Shown: positions 1 through 8,666, numbered from the stretch's first letter. The stretch is 64,000 nt of DNA from Zipacnadum sp036504235 (GCA_036504235.1 DASXVN010000030.1:1-64000), one strand, 5' to 3'. Made by a program: numbers and translations. Notes: generated from the letters alone by a model not told the origin.

Positions 1-59
1 CCCCCTCTCCTGCGGGCGCTCGTCCGCGAGCGCCACGGAGAGGGGGCACGGGGGTGAGG
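1..59 (+). repeat. Interspersed palindromic repeat, family A copy 1
   Basis: This GC-rich element has an outer stem of a CCCCCTCTCC arm and a GGAGAGGGGG arm, and an inner hairpin of GGCGCTCG with CGAGCGCC. A nearly identical copy lies inverted at 31871-31928 and a short copy without the inner hairpin at 43688-43725. It begins at the window edge, so it may be longer. It lies just upstream of the OstA/LptA-like gene. Spread through intergenic gaps with a conserved tail (GGGGGTGAGG) is typical of REP-like elements. Confidence 0.75.
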
Positions 60-149
60 CCGGCAACCGCGACGGGAGGTATTCGCCCCGCCCGGGGCCA
101 ACTAATCAGGGCGCGCCAGTGTCTAACTGGTCGTCGCCTCAGGAACACC

Positions 150-1730
150 ATGGCAAGATATTTGGCGATAATCGGGGCTTTGTTGACCTTCGGCACGGCG
201 GGTGCGCTCGCGGCGGGGCCTGCCTTGACGCCTGTCGCCAAGCTAGACGTAAAGAGTGACCTGCTCAACTACGACCAGAATACCCAGGTCATCACCGCGA
301 CCGGCTCGGCCCGGATCCAGGGCGAAGTCGAGGGCGCCCCGGAGCAGAAGGTGCTCATCAAGGCCGCGGCAGTCGAGGCGGACCTCGCCGCGCAGACCAT
401 TCATGCCCGCGAAGGAGTGGAGTTCATCATCCCCTCCGCCTATCTGGCGGGCGAGACGCTGTCACTGGACTCGCGCCGGAAGACTTTCCTCCTGGGGCGG
501 GCCGAGGCGGTGTTCAACCTCGCCCCGGCCGGCCAGCCGCCGGTGCTCGGCCAGTTGCGCGGCGCCGAGATCGGCGGAGTCGGCGGGCGCTTCTACCTCA
601 CGCACGGCGTGCTGGGCGTGGGGGACAACGACCGCGTGGAGGTGGGGCTGCAAGCTCGCCGGCTGGAGTACGACCCGGTGCGCCGCCGCCTCAAGGTCCA
701 GGGCGGCGCGCTGCGGGTCTACGGCCTGCGCATCCCGAGCCTGTTCGACTTCATGGTGGACTTGCCGGGCGGGCGGCGCGAGGAGGCGCTGCGCCTGCCG
801 ACGCCCACCTATTCTGCGCGGGACGGGCTGGTGCTTCCCTATGGCTTCCGCGCCACGGGCGAGCAGGGCGCTTTCCAGACTACCCTGGGCCTGAGACTCA
901 CCGCCCGGCGCGGGATCACCTTCCTCTCCGACACCAGTCTCACGCGCGCCAATTGGGTCGCCGAGGGCTGGGTCTCGCGCATGGAGGACGTACACACCCG
1001 GCTGGCCGGCAACCTGGTCTATGACCGCCTGCCGGAGTTCACCTTCACCCGCTACCAGTACTCGCCCCGGCAACCGCAGGGCTGGAAGCTGGGCCTAGGC
1101 GTCGGCAATTTCTACGAGCGGGACCAGCACGTCAACGGCGTGCCGGAGGTGCACCGCTACCGGGGCCTGGCGGGCGCGGGGTACGAGTGGAACGGGCAGC
1201 AGAAACTAGCCGGCGTGGGCCACTGGGCCGAGGTCTGGGGCGCGCAGACGATCTACAGCAAGGGCGAGCACTACCTTGACGCCTCGGTCGACGTCGGCGC
1301 GGGGCGGCGCTTCAGCTCCTCCCTGCACGGCACCTTGGACCTCATCCACCATTTCACTTCCGGGGCGACGCCCTTCCAGTTTGACCGGGTGGACATCGCC
1401 ACGGAGGTCCGGCCCGCGGTGGACCTGAGGCTCACCCGCAGTTGGCAGGTCGCCGGTTGGGGACGCTACGACGCGGAGGACGGCCTGCTGCGGGATTACT
1501 ACGTGGCGCTAAGCAAGCGTATGCACACGCTGACCTGGTCCGTCTACTATCGCTTTGTGGGCCAAATGCTGGGCGTCCGCATGGATATCAACGGTCTCAC
1601 CGGAAACACCCCCGCGCCGCCGCTGACCTCGCCGCTGGCTCGCCGCTGGGCCCAAGGACAGCAGGAACTGCAGTCCGGCTCGCCGCTGCCTCCGGTGCCG
1701 GGGCCGACTGAGGTCCCGGCGGCTCCCTAG
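150..1730 (+). CDS. OstA/LptA-like LPS-transport protein, secreted
   Basis: A 526-residue exported protein. Residues 1-22 form a signal peptide (MARYLAIIGALLTFGTAG, then Ala-rich). Residues ~35-150 look like an OstA/LptA fold: a DLLNYDQNTQVITATGSARI segment followed by repeated short beta strands, as in LptA and the N-terminus of LptD. The rest is rich in alternating aromatic/polar strands and could be a beta-barrel or long beta-jellyroll, but it is shorter than a typical LptD. The open frame extends upstream to 54, but ATG 150 is preferred because AGGA lies five bases before it and the signal peptide starts there. It probably acts in the periplasm or outer membrane in lipopolysaccharide transport. 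It converges on glmM with three bases between the stops. Confidence 0.72.
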   Translation: MARYLAIIGALLTFGTAGALAAGPALTPVAKLDVKSDLLNYDQNTQVITATGSARIQGEVEGAPEQKVLIKAAAVEADLAAQTIHAREGVEFIIPSAYLAGETLSLDSRRKTFLLGRAEAVFNLAPAGQPPVLGQLRGAEIGGVGGRFYLTHGVLGVGDNDRVEVGLQARRLEYDPVRRRLKVQGGALRVYGLRIPSLFDFMVDLPGGRREEALRLPTPTYSARDGLVLPYGFRATGEQGAFQTTLGLRLTARRGITFLSDTSLTRANWVAEGWVSRMEDVHTRLAGNLVYDRLPEFTFTRYQYSPRQPQGWKLGLGVGNFYERDQHVNGVPEVHRYRGLAGAGYEWNGQQKLAGVGHWAEVWGAQTIYSKGEHYLDASVDVGAGRRFSSSLHGTLDLIHHFTSGATPFQFDRVDIATEVRPAVDLRLTRSWQVAGWGRYDAEDGLLRDYYVALSKRMHTLTWSVYYRFVGQMLGVRMDINGLTGNTPAPPLTSPLARRWAQGQQELQSGSPLPPVPGPTEVPAAP

Positions 1731-1733
1731 CCG

Positions 1734-3116
1734 CTACCCCGTCTCCGAGAGCAGCTCCCCGTAGCCGAACTCGTCGGCCACGATCCGCGCCAGCGTCTCC
1801 GAGCAACTCACCGCCAGGTCGTGATCGACCGCCTCCACCATCACCCGGACCAGCGGCTCGGTACCGGAGGGCCGGATGAGGATGCGCCCCTCCGCCCCCA
1901 GCCGCTCCTGCCAACGGGTCAGCTCCGCCTGCAGGCCGGGGCTGTCCTCCCAGCCGTGCCGGTCGCGCACCGGGATGTTGAGCAGCATCTGCGGGACCTT
2001 GCAGACGGGCGCGCACAGCTCCGAGAGCGGGGCGCCGGTGCGGGCCAGGACCTCGGCCACGCGCAGGGCGCTGTACAGGCCATCGCCCACCATCAAGTCC
2101 GAGAAGATCAGGTGCCCGGACTGCTCGCCGCCCAGAGGCGCTCCGCTGCGCCGCATTTCTTTCATGACATACCGGTCGCCTACTGCGGCGCGGACCAGGG
2201 AAATCCCCCGCTCCCGCAGCGCCAGCTCCAGCCCCAGGTTGCTCATCACCGTGCCCACCACCACCGGAGGGTTGAGCATGTTCCGGGCGTGCAGGTCGCT
2301 CGCCAGCACGTACTTGATGAAGTCGCCGTCGCGCACCACACCGGTCTCGTCCACGAACATGGCGCGGTCGGCGTCGCCGTCGAAGGCCACGCCCAGCGCC
2401 GCCCCGCGGTCCACCACGGCCTGCGCCACGACTTCCGGGTGCAGGGAGCCGCTCCCCTCATTGATCTGGTCCCCCCGGGGCTCGGCGTGCAGCGCCGTGA
2501 CCTCGGCCGAGGCGCGGCGGAAGCCCTCCGGCGCGACCAGCCAGGCGGCCCCCCAGGTGCAGTCCAGCACCACGGGCAGGCAGCCCAAATTCAGCCCCGG
2601 CGGCAGGTAGTGGGTGAGCAGATCGAGGTACTCGCGGTCAGCGCGGCGGGCGTAGGTAACGCTGCCCACCTCCCCGCCGGTGGGCCGGGGGGAGAGGTCC
2701 TCCTCGGCGAAAACCAACTGCTCGAGGGCCCGCTCGGTGTCATCGGGGAGTTTCACGCCGCCGGGACCTACCAGCTTGATGCCGTTGAAGGCCGGCGCGT
2801 TGTGCGAGGCGGAGATGACTACCCCGCCGGCGGCCTCCTGAGCGCGGACCAGCAGCAGCAAACCAGGGGTAGGCAGAACGCCGCAGTCCAGGACCTGGGC
2901 CCCAGTGCTGCACAGCCCCGCGACCACGGCGGCGGAGAGCATCGGCCCCGACACGCGCGTATCAGCGGCCAGCAGCACCCGCGGCCGGGGCGTCTGTTCG
3001 CCCAGCCACTGCCCCAAAGCCCGTCCAATGGCGAGCGCCAACTCGGGGGGAAGATCACCATTAGCGATCCCCCGCGCCCCGTCCGTACCAAATAGGCTAC
3101 CACGCTGCTTAAGCAG
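1734..3116 (-). CDS. glmM: Phosphoglucosamine mutase
   Basis: Converts glucosamine-6-phosphate to glucosamine-1-phosphate for UDP-GlcNAc and cell-envelope synthesis. Four alpha-D-phosphohexomutase motifs are visible: the phosphoserine loop (SASHNA, Ser about residue 104), the metal loop DGDADR (about 246-251), the sugar loop GGEQSGH and the phosphate loop RPSGTEP. The first usual start codon is TTG 3041, but the conserved family N-terminus (LFGTDGARGIANG) is encoded in frame upstream of it. No ATG, GTG or TTG lies between the in-frame stop and that motif. CTG 3116 does, with GAGGAGGGG five bases upstream, and gives 460 residues with motif spacing like E. coli GlmM. CTG is therefore my preferred start; the TTG start would remove the first conserved block. 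The general family also contains phosphomannomutases. Confidence 0.85.
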   Translation of the reverse strand: MLKQRGSLFGTDGARGIANGDLPPELALAIGRALGQWLGEQTPRPRVLLAADTRVSGPMLSAAVVAGLCSTGAQVLDCGVLPTPGLLLLVRAQEAAGGVVISASHNAPAFNGIKLVGPGGVKLPDDTERALEQLVFAEEDLSPRPTGGEVGSVTYARRADREYLDLLTHYLPPGLNLGCLPVVLDCTWGAAWLVAPEGFRRASAEVTALHAEPRGDQINEGSGSLHPEVVAQAVVDRGAALGVAFDGDADRAMFVDETGVVRDGDFIKYVLASDLHARNMLNPPVVVGTVMSNLGLELALRERGISLVRAAVGDRYVMKEMRRSGAPLGGEQSGHLIFSDLMVGDGLYSALRVAEVLARTGAPLSELCAPVCKVPQMLLNIPVRDRHGWEDSPGLQAELTRWQERLGAEGRILIRPSGTEPLVRVMVEAVDHDLAVSCSETLARIVADEFGYGELLSETG

Positions 3117-3205
3117 AAAGACCCCTCCTCACGAACTAGTGGAGTAAGTATTCCCTGTCGGAGGGGGGAGGGCCTGCTGCATCGCGTAGACGAAAGGCAG
3201 CGCCC

Positions 3206-3958
3206 CTATCCGGGTATGAGCAGACGCAGGGCGCCGACGGCAGCCAATATCAGGATGGTGGCGTGGAAAGCGTTCTCGGAGAAGCGCGGCAACAGCCAGC
3301 GCCCGACGAAGACGCCGAGAATAATGATCGGCGCGGTGTAGAGGTCGAGCAGCAGGGACGGGCCCGTGAACAGGCCCTGGGCCGTGTAGATCGGCACCTT
3401 GGTCAGGTTGATCAGGAAGAAGTACCAGGCGAGAGTGCCCATGAACTGCTCCTTGGGCATCTGCTGGGCCGCCAGATAAATGGTCATGATCGGTCCGGCG
3501 GCGTTGGAGACGGTGGTGGCAAAGCCCGCCGCCACCCCTGTCGCCACGGCGCCACCTCGCGAGCGCGGGGTCAGGTGCTCGCCCCAGCGATCCCCCAGCA
3601 GGTGCATCGCCAGCATGAGCAGTACCAAGCCGCCGATCACCGGGTTCAGCAGGGCTTTGGTCCCCGCATTCTGACCAAAGAAGCGCAGCGCTACGGCTCC
3701 GCCGCCCACTCCGACCAGCACCCACGGCAGGAGACGGACCAGCTTGTCCCACTGGGCGTGGCGCTTGTACCAGGCCACCGCAAAGACGTCTCCCAGGATC
3801 AGCATGGGCAGCATCACGCCGACGGAGTTCCACCCGCCGAAGGCTTGCGCGAGCAAGGTTACGACCAGGATGCCGACGCCGGGAATCCCGGTCTTGGAGA
3901 TGCCGACCAGGAGCGCCGCCGTCCCGCCCAGCACCCACTGCCACAGAGTAAGGTCCAT
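3206..3958 (-). CDS. TauE/SafE-family anion permease
   Basis: A 250-residue polytopic membrane protein with about eight hydrophobic segments. The N-terminal segment with GISKTGIPGVGIL is characteristic of TauE/SafE (sulfite exporter/DUF81) permeases, and a related segment (ATTVSNAAGPIMTIYLAAQQ) lies in the second half, as expected for the family's internal repeat. Likely substrates are sulfite, sulfonates or related anions across the inner membrane; the sequence does not fix which. ATG 3958 is chosen over TTG 3976, which would overlap the stop of the upstream URO-D-like gene. With ATG the gap is seven bases, so the two genes are probably co-transcribed. Confidence 0.82.
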   Translation of the reverse strand: MDLTLWQWVLGGTAALLVGISKTGIPGVGILVVTLLAQAFGGWNSVGVMLPMLILGDVFAVAWYKRHAQWDKLVRLLPWVLVGVGGGAVALRFFGQNAGTKALLNPVIGGLVLLMLAMHLLGDRWGEHLTPRSRGGAVATGVAAGFATTVSNAAGPIMTIYLAAQQMPKEQFMGTLAWYFFLINLTKVPIYTAQGLFTGPSLLLDLYTAPIIILGVFVGRWLLPRFSENAFHATILILAAVGALRLLIPG

Positions 3959-3965
3959 CGCTAAC

Positions 3966-5057
3966 TCAGCCCTCAAAGACGATCCGCCGCAGGCCCTCGA
4001 AGAAGTAGCAGAGGTTGTCCCAGGAGATGTCCGCCGTGAAGTAGTGGTCGACGCTGGGCAGGTACCCGCCTTGCCGAATCAGGGGGGCCACGCGAGCCAG
4101 TTCGCGGTCAATGGCCTCGGGGCCGCGGGCCAGAGCTACGCGCTCGATACCCCCGATCAGTTGCAGGCGCGGGAAGCGCCGCCGGACCTCGACCACGTCC
4201 ATGCCGCTGCGCACCTCCAACGGGAGCGTCCCCGTCGCCCCGGCCTCCTGCATCAGGGGGATGAAGTCCCAGATGCTGCCCTGCGTGTCGAACCACACGT
4301 TCTCCACGCCCCGGTCCTTGAGGCCGCCGATCAGCTTCTGGTAGGAGGGCAGGAACAATTCGCGGAACATCGCAGGCGAGATCATGGGGCCTTTGTTGGT
4401 GCAGATGAGCTCCCAGAGGAAGAGGAAGTCCGGCTGCACCGAGGCCAGCACCCGGCTGAAGAGGGCCAGCCACATGTCGGCGAGGTGCTCAGCCATCTCG
4501 CGCACCCAGTCGGGCTCCAGGGCGCAGGCGATCATGATCGGCTCGGGCCCCATCAATTCCCGCAGGCCGCTGAACAGCCCCATGGGGGTGGCCCCGATGC
4601 CCAGCACGTAGTCCCGGTCGCGGTACCCCTCGGCCAGGCGGTCGAAGTCAGCCGGCAGCCGGCCGGGAGTGTCCGGGTCCAGGCGCGCCTTGAACTGCTC
4701 CCAACTGGCCCGGTCGGTCACCGGGTAGGCGACGTAGTGGGTCATATCGTCGCAGTCGGCCTTGGTGTACTTAGTGACCCCGCGCTCATCGCGGACCAGC
4801 CGCATCCCGTCCGCCTCGCTGAGGACTTCCAGCTCAAAAGGCGGCCAGACGAAGTGCTTCACCGGCACGAAGGTGAACTGGTTCACGTGCGCAGGGACTA
4901 GGTCAAAGCCGAACGGCTCGGACCAATGCCGATCGCCCAGCCCCTCCCCCGCCCACCGCCGCATAGCCGGCTCCGAGGCCCCCATGTAAGGGACAAACAT
5001 AGGCCGGTCCACCGGCTCAAAAGCCATAGTAGCATTGAATCGTTCCCGAGGGTTCAT
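3966..5057 (-). CDS. URO-D/MtaA-like methyltransferase-fold protein, paralogue 1
   Basis: A 363-residue member of the uroporphyrinogen decarboxylase-like superfamily, which includes MtaA/CmuA-type corrinoid:acceptor methyltransferases. The start MNPRERFNATMAFEPVDRP matches the family N-terminus, and the C-terminal half has the barrel strand leading to IGGIERVALARGPEAIDREL. In the second and third copies of this window the strand before that reads H-x-C-G, the zinc-binding motif; here it reads WFDTQGS, so the usual His/Cys ligands are missing. It may therefore act without zinc or not as a methyltransferase. ATG 5057 has GAGGAG nine bases upstream. It heads a two-gene unit with the TauE-type permease. 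Confidence 0.78.
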   Translation of the reverse strand: MNPRERFNATMAFEPVDRPMFVPYMGASEPAMRRWAGEGLGDRHWSEPFGFDLVPAHVNQFTFVPVKHFVWPPFELEVLSEADGMRLVRDERGVTKYTKADCDDMTHYVAYPVTDRASWEQFKARLDPDTPGRLPADFDRLAEGYRDRDYVLGIGATPMGLFSGLRELMGPEPIMIACALEPDWVREMAEHLADMWLALFSRVLASVQPDFLFLWELICTNKGPMISPAMFRELFLPSYQKLIGGLKDRGVENVWFDTQGSIWDFIPLMQEAGATGTLPLEVRSGMDVVEVRRRFPRLQLIGGIERVALARGPEAIDRELARVAPLIRQGGYLPSVDHYFTADISWDNLCYFFEGLRRIVFEG

Positions 5058-5235
5058 GGGGGATCACTCCTCACAGGTCTAGAGGAGGGAGTATTCCCGG
5101 TGAGAGGGGGGGAGGCCTGCGTGGGGAGGGGCTGAAAGCAGTGGAGACTCTGGAGCGAAGGGCGGTGCGGGCTGAAGCGGTCCTGCGCTGAGAGCCACCT
5201 TGCGTTCGCTTCGTGTTCGAAGATAAGCTATTGTA

Positions 5236-5244
5236 TGGTATAAT
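5236..5244 (+). promoter_or_regulatory. Extended -10 promoter of the HEPN island
   Basis: TGGTATAAT is a perfect TATAAT box with the TG of an extended -10. No good -35 is present (TTCGAA at 5216-5221 is a weak match at 17 bases). It lies 35 bases before the chosen TTG start of the first island gene, in an intergenic stretch richer in A+T than its surroundings. Confidence 0.6.
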
Positions 5245-5279
5245 GCGTCAGACTTTGGTTTCTACATGTGAGGACACTA

Positions 5280-6326
5280 TTGGCAAAGCTTGAACTTCAA
5301 AACGTTCCCGCCGACAGGGTGCTGGCGTTTGTCGAAGCTGTGGCATCAGGCTTTTCGACCATCCAGGCGGCCGCGGCGTACATCTATCTTAAGAGTTCGC
5401 AGGACGTCTCGTCTGTGGAGAAGAGGCACACGCGGACGGCGGCCGCCATGGCTCGGGAGTTGGGTTTGGCGGAGGAGTCGGAGGACGGGACGTGGCACCT
5501 AACAGAGCCTGCGGCCGTCGACCTGAACGCCTGGAGCGCGGACGCAAAGCGCATCTTGTTCCGGGCTCGTCTCCAGAAGTTCGCCCCGTTTGTCAAGTTT
5601 TGCGATTTCGTCAGAAGGGGAATGAGTTCGCGAGAGGCCGCGATCCGGACATGCACGCTGTTGGATGTCGACATTGGCGCGGTCAAAGAACAAAACGTTC
5701 TGGCCTCTTGGGGGGAGTATGCCGGCATCATGGCCCGGGGCGGCGGGCGGATAGCCCTATCCGAACGGCCAAACGAAGCGGATCTTGAAGAGCGGATACG
5801 TATCCTCAGAGGATTCGAGAGCGCGCTTGTGGATGAGATGGCCGCTCGGACTTGGCTGGAACAACTGCTGGGAAAAGATGCGTTCGACTCCCTGGATGAG
5901 GCGATCCTCGATGATTTGGCGAAGGCACTTAGCGGGTACGCAGCCAATCCAGGCGACGCACTCCGGGATGCCGGCAGAGCCCTCGAGGACTACCTGAAGA
6001 CAGTGGCGTTAAGCAACGGACTAAGCCTGATGAATGCCAGCGGGAAGCCCATCGAGCAGATTGCGAAGCTTCTTGAGTTGCTCAGGACAAACAAGCTAAT
6101 TGCCGGTAAGCACGTCAACATCGTCAAGGGGCTTGAGACCTTCGTCGAATTCGACGTGCTGCAAGGCCTCGCCGCGTTCCGAAACATACCGAGCCATGGA
6201 CGGAGCGCCGAGGAAAACGAGAGATGGAGTCTGGGGGACGAGATTGCACTGTGCGTTGTGGTCCAGACAGTCTTGACTATGCGAAGCCTTTACTACTATG
6301 TCGTGAAGAACAAGCCGACCTATTGA
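5280..6326 (+). CDS. Unrecognised protein with C-terminal HEPN/Abi-C-like motif
   Basis: A 348-residue soluble protein that I cannot place in a named family from its N-terminal part. It is mostly helical. Near the C-terminus (about residue 301) is FRNIPSHG, an R-x4-H motif in the pattern R-N-x3-H seen in HEPN ribonucleases and the abortive-infection C-terminal domain. It is followed by a hydrophobic helix (ALCVVVQTVLTMRSLYYYVV), as in that domain. By inference it may be an RNA-cleaving effector or regulator of one. TTG 5280 is chosen because AGGA lies five bases upstream; GTG 5268 is possible. Base composition is clearly poorer in G+C than the flanking genes, suggesting transfer. The second gene follows after 25 bases in the same direction. 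Confidence 0.6.
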   Translation: MAKLELQNVPADRVLAFVEAVASGFSTIQAAAAYIYLKSSQDVSSVEKRHTRTAAAMARELGLAEESEDGTWHLTEPAAVDLNAWSADAKRILFRARLQKFAPFVKFCDFVRRGMSSREAAIRTCTLLDVDIGAVKEQNVLASWGEYAGIMARGGGRIALSERPNEADLEERIRILRGFESALVDEMAARTWLEQLLGKDAFDSLDEAILDDLAKALSGYAANPGDALRDAGRALEDYLKTVALSNGLSLMNASGKPIEQIAKLLELLRTNKLIAGKHVNIVKGLETFVEFDVLQGLAAFRNIPSHGRSAEENERWSLGDEIALCVVVQTVLTMRSLYYYVVKNKPTY

Positions 6327-6351
6327 TAGATTCCCGAGAGAGGTGAGACTC

Positions 6352-7056
6352 ATGCTGGCGAATACCGGGCGCACACCTGGAGCAAACTTCCCTCGGCGCA
6401 CTCTCGAAGAGGCATTGGGGTACGTCGAGGGCGTTCTCAACGCTGCTGGGAACGGGACACTAGATGAGAAACGACTGGCCACAGCAGTGTTCAAGTTGAA
6501 GGGAGTCAGCACACTGAGTCAGGTTAAGTTAGCTGCTTTGCGCCAGTACGGCCTACTAACCGGGAAGAATGCGGCTTTGCGGCCAAGCAAGCTGTGCAGA
6601 GAGCTAGCGCTCGCGGAGGGCGACAAGCGCTTGCTGTTGCTGCAGGACGCGTTCCTATCATGCGCTCCGTTTAAGAAGCTGTACATGAACTACGTGAAGA
6701 GTACCCCGACGATCACCAATATGGCGATCTATGCATCAACCGAACTTCACATCAATCCGGGCAAGAAACAGGAATTCATGGATGTCTTTGTCGCTGGTCT
6801 GTCCCTGGCGGGACTTGGGCGGAGCGATGGCGAGCAAGTAGAGGTGCTAGAGGCCGCAGGCCCTGCGCAGCCAGATGAGATAGCGGTCGAAAGCGAGGAC
6901 GAAGACGTCATCTCCGGTGATGGTGAAGCACCGGCGACGTTGAAGACCACGCCTGGGCGGTCAGGCCCGGTGATTGAGATCAAGATTGACCCCACATTGG
7001 ACCCGGACAAGCTCGAGAAGCAATTGGCAGTGCTCCGTAGGTTCGGGCTGGTCTGA
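6352..7056 (+). CDS. Unrecognised acidic protein, partner in the HEPN island
   Basis: A 234-residue protein with no family I can name. Residues ~15-90 look like a winged-helix or helix-turn-helix region (FKLKGVSTLSQVKLAALRQY, then a short strand turn), residues ~90-155 are helical, residues ~160-210 are an acidic, probably disordered linker (EVLEAAGPAQPDEIAVESED), and the C-terminus is a short basic/hydrophobic segment. ATG 6352 has GAGAGAGGTGAG just upstream; GTG 6343 is less likely. It shares the lower G+C of the gene before it and is almost certainly co-transcribed. A DNA- or RNA-binding partner, or an antitoxin-like controller of the HEPN protein, is a reasonable guess but not shown. Confidence 0.55.
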   Translation: MLANTGRTPGANFPRRTLEEALGYVEGVLNAAGNGTLDEKRLATAVFKLKGVSTLSQVKLAALRQYGLLTGKNAALRPSKLCRELALAEGDKRLLLLQDAFLSCAPFKKLYMNYVKSTPTITNMAIYASTELHINPGKKQEFMDVFVAGLSLAGLGRSDGEQVEVLEAAGPAQPDEIAVESEDEDVISGDGEAPATLKTTPGRSGPVIEIKIDPTLDPDKLEKQLAVLRRFGLV

Positions 7057-7075
7057 CGGGCGCAAGGGCGATTCC

Positions 7076-7104
7076 GGGGACCCCATACTTTGGTGCCCCA
7101 TTTT
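7076..7104 (+). terminator. Probable terminator of the HEPN island
   Basis: An imperfect hairpin (GGGGACC with GGTGCCCC, one bulge) followed by ATTTT, 20 bases after the second island gene. Confidence 0.4.
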
Positions 7105-7182
7105 CCGCTGCCTCCGCCGGAATCCAATGGCGCCGACCCCCCCCTCCGACCATCCCCTCCTGCACGTTGGTCACGCTTCGGG

Positions 7183-7188
7183 TATAAT
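7183..7188 (+). promoter_or_regulatory. -10 box upstream of the double SGNH hydrolase
   Basis: A perfect TATAAT in the context GGTATAATG, 47 bases before the ATG. No convincing -35 is seen. The same GTATAATG core occurs at 5238, 8800 and 52682. Confidence 0.5.
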
Positions 7189-7235
7189 GCCGGTTAGCGT
7201 ATCGGTGCACTTTCTGTTGGTGAGGAGAGATGGGA

Positions 7236-8666
7236 ATGAGGGTTTTCGCTGGGTTGGGTGGGGCTTTGTTGTGGGCCGTTTTGGGACTTTTGCTGCTGGC
7301 CCCGGTGTGGGCCGCTGAGGAGGTGGCGCCGCCGCCGGACCCGGAGGTGGTCGCCGCCACTACGCCCACGCTGGATGATGGGTGGGTGGATATTCACAAG
7401 CGGATGACGGCGGACGCCAACGCGCGGGCCGCCGAGATCAAGATCGTCCTGCTGGGCGACTCGATCACCGCGCGCTGGACCTTGGGCGCCGGGGCGCAGT
7501 TGTATAAGGAGCGCTATGCCCCCCAGGGCGCGATCAATCTGGGCATCAGCGCCGACGCCACCCAGCATATACTGTGGCGCTTGCAGCATGGTGTGCTCGA
7601 CCAGTGCCATCCCCAGATGGTTCTGCTGATGATCGGCACCAACAATCTGGGGTACTCGGAGCCCGAGGCGGTCGCCTACGGCGTGTGGGCGATAGTGGAG
7701 CAGATTCGGCGCACCCATCCCGAAACCCGCGTGCTGGTCTCGGCGATCTTCCCGCGCGCCCAGGCGGACCTCACCGCCAAGGCTGCCGTGGTCAACGGAT
7801 ACCTAGCCAAGCTGGACGACGGGAAGATGGTCAAGTACCTCGACTTCAACCGCCAGTTCCTCAACCCGGACGGCTCCCTGCGGACGGATTGGTTCACCGA
7901 CGGAGTCCACCCGGAGAAGCCCGAAGCCTTCCAGGTGTGGGCCGACGCCATGCAGCCGACGGTGGATGAATGGCTGCGGACGCCGCCGGTGCTGGACTTC
8001 CCCCCGCCGCCCGCCCCGGTCGCCGTCCCGAAGGACCTGCGCCCCGCCACCGCCGAAGCGCGGAACGACTGGCTGTACCGCGAGAAGGGGTTCGCGGCGC
8101 GCGCCGCCCGCGGCAACTGCGACCTGCTCTTCCTCGGGGGCATCCAGATGGCGCTGTGGGATCGGGTAGGACCGCTGTTCACCAAGGAATACGGAACCTA
8201 CCGCCCCTTGAATGGCGCCAACTGGGGCACCCGGACCGAGAGCCTGCTGTGGCAGATCGATAACGACGGCCTGAAGGGCCTCTCGCCCAAGCTGATCGTG
8301 GTGCACCTGCAGGATCAACTCGACACCGTCTCGGCGAAAGCCGTCGCCGCGGGGATGACCGCCGTCGTCGGCCGGTTGCGGGAGAAGTTCCCCGCGGCCA
8401 AGGTCCTGGTGATAGGCGCCTTCCCCAAGGGTGAGAGCCCCAACGATCCTCGCCGCCAGAAGATCGCCGACTACAACACCCGGCTCAGCGCCCTGGCCGA
8501 CGGGAAGTCGGTCTTCTACCTGGACATTGGCCAGGGGTTCCTCGGCGCCGACGGCAAACTGGCGCGCGGCGCGGCCCCCGGGCCGGACGGCTACGACCCG
8601 AAGTCTTTCGACCGCTGGGCTGACCTCTGGCGCGATACCCTAACCGGGCTGATGAACCAACCCTGA
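7236..8666 (+). CDS. Secreted tandem SGNH/GDSL hydrolase, second domain degenerate
   Basis: A 476-residue exported protein with a signal peptide (MRVFAGLGGALLWAVLGLLL, cleavage likely near VWA-AE). Residues ~65-245 form an SGNH hydrolase of the GDSL/platelet-activating-factor acetylhydrolase type: GDSITARW (nucleophile Ser), the Gly block NLGIS, GTNN and the DGVHP dyad. Residues ~275-475 repeat the fold, but the nucleophile block reads FLGGIQ, the GTN block reads VHLQDQ and the Asp-x-x-His block is lost, so the second domain is probably inactive. Likely role: deacetylation or de-esterification of glycans outside the cytoplasm. ATG 7236 is preferred over ATG 7230 because GAGGAG lies eight bases before it but only two before the other. 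Confidence 0.75.
   Translation: MRVFAGLGGALLWAVLGLLLLAPVWAAEEVAPPPDPEVVAATTPTLDDGWVDIHKRMTADANARAAEIKIVLLGDSITARWTLGAGAQLYKERYAPQGAINLGISADATQHILWRLQHGVLDQCHPQMVLLMIGTNNLGYSEPEAVAYGVWAIVEQIRRTHPETRVLVSAIFPRAQADLTAKAAVVNGYLAKLDDGKMVKYLDFNRQFLNPDGSLRTDWFTDGVHPEKPEAFQVWADAMQPTVDEWLRTPPVLDFPPPPAPVAVPKDLRPATAEARNDWLYREKGFAARAARGNCDLLFLGGIQMALWDRVGPLFTKEYGTYRPLNGANWGTRTESLLWQIDNDGLKGLSPKLIVVHLQDQLDTVSAKAVAAGMTAVVGRLREKFPAAKVLVIGAFPKGESPNDPRRQKIADYNTRLSALADGKSVFYLDIGQGFLGADGKLARGAAPGPDGYDPKSFDRWADLWRDTLTGLMNQP

Noticed and set aside
1821..3095. A 424-codon plus-strand open frame
   Set aside because: It is the antisense shadow of glmM; the opposite strand has all family motifs and this one has none.
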